From: Arenibacter hampyeongensis
Lineage (GTDB): Bacteria; Bacteroidota; Bacteroidia; Flavobacteriales; Flavobacteriaceae
Assembly: GCF_002909255.1 (NCBI RefSeq)
Contig: NZ_PIOB01000001.1
Coordinates: 1,116,001-1,180,000 of the forward strand
Direction: 5' to 3'
Length of the DNA stretch: 64,000 nt
Below are positions 62,044 to 64,000 of this stretch, in pieces. The number at the start of each line of letters is the position of its first letter. The first letter of the stretch is position 1. The translations under genes and the position numbers were made by a program. The notes beneath the pieces are model-generated. The model searched no databases, was not told the DNA's origin, and saw only the letters and a program-made list of their open reading frames with translations.

Positions 62044-63423
62044 ATGGGAAAACTACACGTTTATATTATCTTGGTTTTTGTGATTTTGTATTTTCAATCG
62101 GTTGCCGGGCAGTCCTTGGAAATAAGCGAAAATGGAAGGCACATTGTAAAGGCCGATGGCACGCCTTTTTTCTATTTGGGCGATACGGCTTGGGAGCTAT
62201 TCCACAGACTGGACATTAAGGAGGCGGACTATTATCTTAAAAATCGTGCTGATAAGGGTTTTACCGTTATTCAAGCAGTTGTTTTGTCTGAACTGAACGG
62301 TATAACCGACCCCAATGCCAATGGTGACCTGCCTTTATTTAACAAGGACCCTAAAAGACCCAATGAGGCTTATTTTAAACATGTGGATGCCATAGTGGAT
62401 AAGGCCAGTTCGCTGGGGCTGGTCATTGGAATGCTTCCCACATGGGGTAGTTATTGGAGTTCCCTGAGTGAAAAGGATATTATTTTTAACCCTGAAAGTG
62501 CCAAGGAATTTGGATTGTTTTTAGGGAAAAGATATAAGGGAAAGCCTATTATTTGGATCTTAGGTGGGGATCGGAATATTAGAACGGACAATGATAGGAA
62601 AATCGTGGAAGCAATGGCAGAGGGAATTAGGCAGGGGTGTAATGGACAACAGCTTATCACCTTCCATCCCAGGGGTCCTGGAATGTCTTCGGAATATTTT
62701 CATGATGCCGAATGGCTGGATTTTAATATGTATCAATCCTCACACGGTCAACATGGGCATGACAACGGACTTTATGCAGAGCATGATTATGCCCTAGAGA
62801 CCACAAAACCAACCTTAGACGGGGAACCGAGATATGAAGGCATACCGGTGGGGTTTTATTTTAAAGGGACCGACCCTATGGATCGTTTTGACGATTACGA
62901 TGTTAGGCAGGCTGCCTATTGGTCTGTTTTTTCCGGGGCTTGCGGACATACCTATGGGAACAATAATATTTGGCAGATGTACACACCCGATCATAGGCCA
63001 ATTATTGGGGCCACAATACCTTGGAAAGATGCCTTGGATCATCCTGGGGCATATCAAATGAAACATCTTAGAACCTTAATGGAGGCGCGTTCCTTTTCCA
63101 AATTGGCACCTAAACCGGAGATGATCATGAATAGTATGGAAAAAAATGGCGAACCCGTTAGGGCAGTATTGGCCTCTGATTCATCTTTTGCGATGATCTA
63201 TTCGCCCAGAGGAAAGGCCTTTGCTGTTGACAAAGGAATGGTTTCGGGATCAAATAAAAAGGCCATTTGGTACGACCCAAGATATGGAGTGTCATATCAT
63301 TTGAGCACCTCGGACACGGATGGTATCCAGACCTATAAGCCTCCCACTTCGGGAAGAGGTCAGGATTGGATCCTCATCTTGGAAAACGCTGACCTTAATT
63401 TATCCATGCCAGGTTTCCATTGA
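62044..63423 (+). CDS. Secreted GH140/DUF4038-type glycoside hydrolase with C-terminal collagen-binding-like domain
   Basis: The 459-residue secreted protein has a signal peptide (about 1-22, SVAGQ) followed by DUF4038: IVKADGTPFFYLGDTAWELFHRL (about 34-56), AYFKHVDAIVDKASSLGLVIGMLPTWG, WILGGDRNIRTDND (about 171-184), WLDFNMYQSSHGQHG and LDGEPRYEG (about 258-266). GH140 apiosidases, which remove apiose from rhamnogalacturonan II, have this fold, and D/E residues in the last two blocks are catalytic candidates. The C-terminus (GQDWILILENADL) matches the small beta-domain often named collagen-binding in this family. It is divergent from the iorAB-like genes. Activity on plant or algal polysaccharide is likely; the exact linkage is unknown. 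Confidence 0.88.
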   Translation: MGKLHVYIILVFVILYFQSVAGQSLEISENGRHIVKADGTPFFYLGDTAWELFHRLDIKEADYYLKNRADKGFTVIQAVVLSELNGITDPNANGDLPLFNKDPKRPNEAYFKHVDAIVDKASSLGLVIGMLPTWGSYWSSLSEKDIIFNPESAKEFGLFLGKRYKGKPIIWILGGDRNIRTDNDRKIVEAMAEGIRQGCNGQQLITFHPRGPGMSSEYFHDAEWLDFNMYQSSHGQHGHDNGLYAEHDYALETTKPTLDGEPRYEGIPVGFYFKGTDPMDRFDDYDVRQAAYWSVFSGACGHTYGNNNIWQMYTPDHRPIIGATIPWKDALDHPGAYQMKHLRTLMEARSFSKLAPKPEMIMNSMEKNGEPVRAVLASDSSFAMIYSPRGKAFAVDKGMVSGSNKKAIWYDPRYGVSYHLSTSDTDGIQTYKPPTSGRGQDWILILENADLNLSMPGFH

Positions 63424-63617
63424 TGCTTGGTGAAGTTTATTGGGAGTCCCTGGAATTTACCAAGGAGAACAGATGATGGTGTAGTTTTTTAGATTGAGAG
63501 TTAAGGGTCTTTTACCTTCCATTTATTAGTGTTGTCGGCTAGACCGTTAGCCTAGAAATGATCGTCACTTTTGATTCTGAAATAAAAAATGTACGGTTGC
63601 CACAATCTGGTGCTTAG

Positions 63618-63797
63618 TCATTCGCTCAGGATTTCAAAGGCACGGATAATGTAGCTATCCACTGTTTTTATTCAGATGTTGCGGTATTCTGAGATTTCGG
63701 TACAGGTAAGACCTTCCTTAACATCCACTACTGTTAGCAACCTTACTTTGTCGACTACGGCCGGCTCAGGCCTAATAAGCAGCCTAAGAAACCATGG
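63618..63797 (-). pseudogene. Decayed helix-turn-helix remnant, probably ECF sigma-factor region 4
   Basis: Translating the minus strand from 63782 gives L-L-I-R-P-E-P-A followed by VVDKVRLLTVVDVKEGLTCT, then EISEYRNI, a TGA stop at 63672-63674, then IKTVDSYIIRAFEILSE and a final stop at 63618-63620. The pattern EGLTxxEI ... NI-x-IKTV ... RAFEIL fits the sigma region 4.2 helix-turn-helix of Bacteroidota ECF factors (EGLTYKEIAEKLNISVKTV-like). A LuxR-type HTH is a possible alternative. There is no start codon or N-terminal half, and an internal stop sits in the recognition loop, so it is treated as a pseudogene. The interval 63424-63617 shows nothing else. Confidence 0.5.
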
Positions 63798-63824
63798 TCA
63801 CGCTAAGTTTGAGGGTTTATTGCA

Positions 63825-64000
63825 TCAATGTCCAATTTCACAAGAGCATCCCGAATGGGTTTCTCCATGCCAGTCAAAAGCAGGGGCATAGTCGTTCATT
63901 TCCCAATAAAAGGCGCTTCTAGGTTTCTCATAATTTCCAACCTCGTTCATGGTTGCCGTATCGTATAATCTACCGTTGATCATGGTATATCTTACCGAGT
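63825..64000 (-). CDS. C-terminal end of amidohydrolase-like protein (5' part outside window)
   Basis: A continuous frame enters from the right edge and stops at TGA (63825-63827), giving 58 residues. It reads SVRYTMINGRLYDTATMNEVG, then KPRSAFYWEMNDYAPAFDWH, ending GCSCEIGH. A closing strand of the form VRYTMxNGRLYD, then YW and a short His/Cys-rich tail, is typical of the secreted TolB-propeller/amidohydrolase fusion proteins in Bacteroidota. The rest lies to the right of the window. It is transcribed toward the sigma remnant. Confidence 0.6.
   Translation of the reverse strand, partial: SVRYTMINGRLYDTATMNEVGNYEKPRSAFYWEMNDYAPAFDWHGETHSGCSCEIGH

Noticed and set aside
1-64000. CRISPR arrays, tRNA/rRNA genes, transposases, phage genes, toxin-antitoxin pairs
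   Set aside because: I looked for direct-repeat/spacer patterns, tRNA-like folds and the usual protein motifs and found none that I could support by eye.

Overview
This 64-kb window looks like chromosome from a marine, polysaccharide-degrading member of the Flavobacteriaceae (Bacteroidota). The signs are a SusC/SusD pair, many lipoproteins with a cysteine at the signal-peptide end, two formylglycine-type sulfatases, several CAZyme-like secreted proteins, Bacteroidota-type promoter cores (TAnnTTTG), little use of Shine-Dalgarno sequences, and AT-rich intergenic DNA with short interspersed repeats. I saw no rRNA, tRNA, CRISPR array, transposase or phage gene. All family assignments were made by reading the sequence; no database search was run.

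Region 1 (1-9400): the C-terminal part of a SusC TonB-dependent receptor, its SusD partner, a 1120-residue FG-GAP/ASPIC-UnbV lipoprotein, and a divergent beta-propeller lipoprotein. Region 2 (9646-17494): a planctomycete-style redox operon of PSCyt1-DUF1549-DUF1553 cytochrome, Tat-dependent DUF1501 protein, DUF2231-cytochrome c-LRR membrane protein and ApbE flavin transferase, followed by tandem repeats and an M20 amidohydrolase.

Region 3 (17704-35365): an NtrC-type regulator and histidine kinase, divergent from a TolC-HlyD-ABC exporter locus with four tandem 800-residue FtsX/MacB permeases and two ATPases. Paired 17-bp dyads and a -24/-12-like sequence lie between the two arms, which suggests sigma-54 control. 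Region 4 (35466-46108): mixed housekeeping and accessory genes, namely a polytopic membrane protein, a GGCT-like protein, two VOC proteins, a PLP decarboxylase, an SGNH hydrolase, a DUF3667 protein, an RsbQ-like hydrolase next to a PAS-histidine kinase, PpnP, and an NAD-dependent epimerase-like protein.

Region 5 (46403-63423): a carbohydrate and sulfate-ester region. It has a six-hairpin glycosidase-like protein, a sulfatase with an unusual C-S-V-A-R site, ThuA, a second complete copy of the PSD1/DUF1501/DUF2231 redox module, a canonical sulfatase, a repeat island, an IorAB-type molybdenum hydroxylase pair and a GH140/DUF4038 protein. The right edge has a decayed helix-turn-helix (probably ECF sigma region 4) remnant and the last 58 codons of an amidohydrolase-like protein.

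The most interesting theme is the pair of paralogous redox modules beside sulfatases and glycosidases. Each module has three c-type haem motifs, and its DUF2231 subunit has conserved membrane histidines. My inference is an uncharacterised envelope electron-transfer complex tied to polysaccharide use. The second theme is the exporter array with its predicted sigma-54 circuit.
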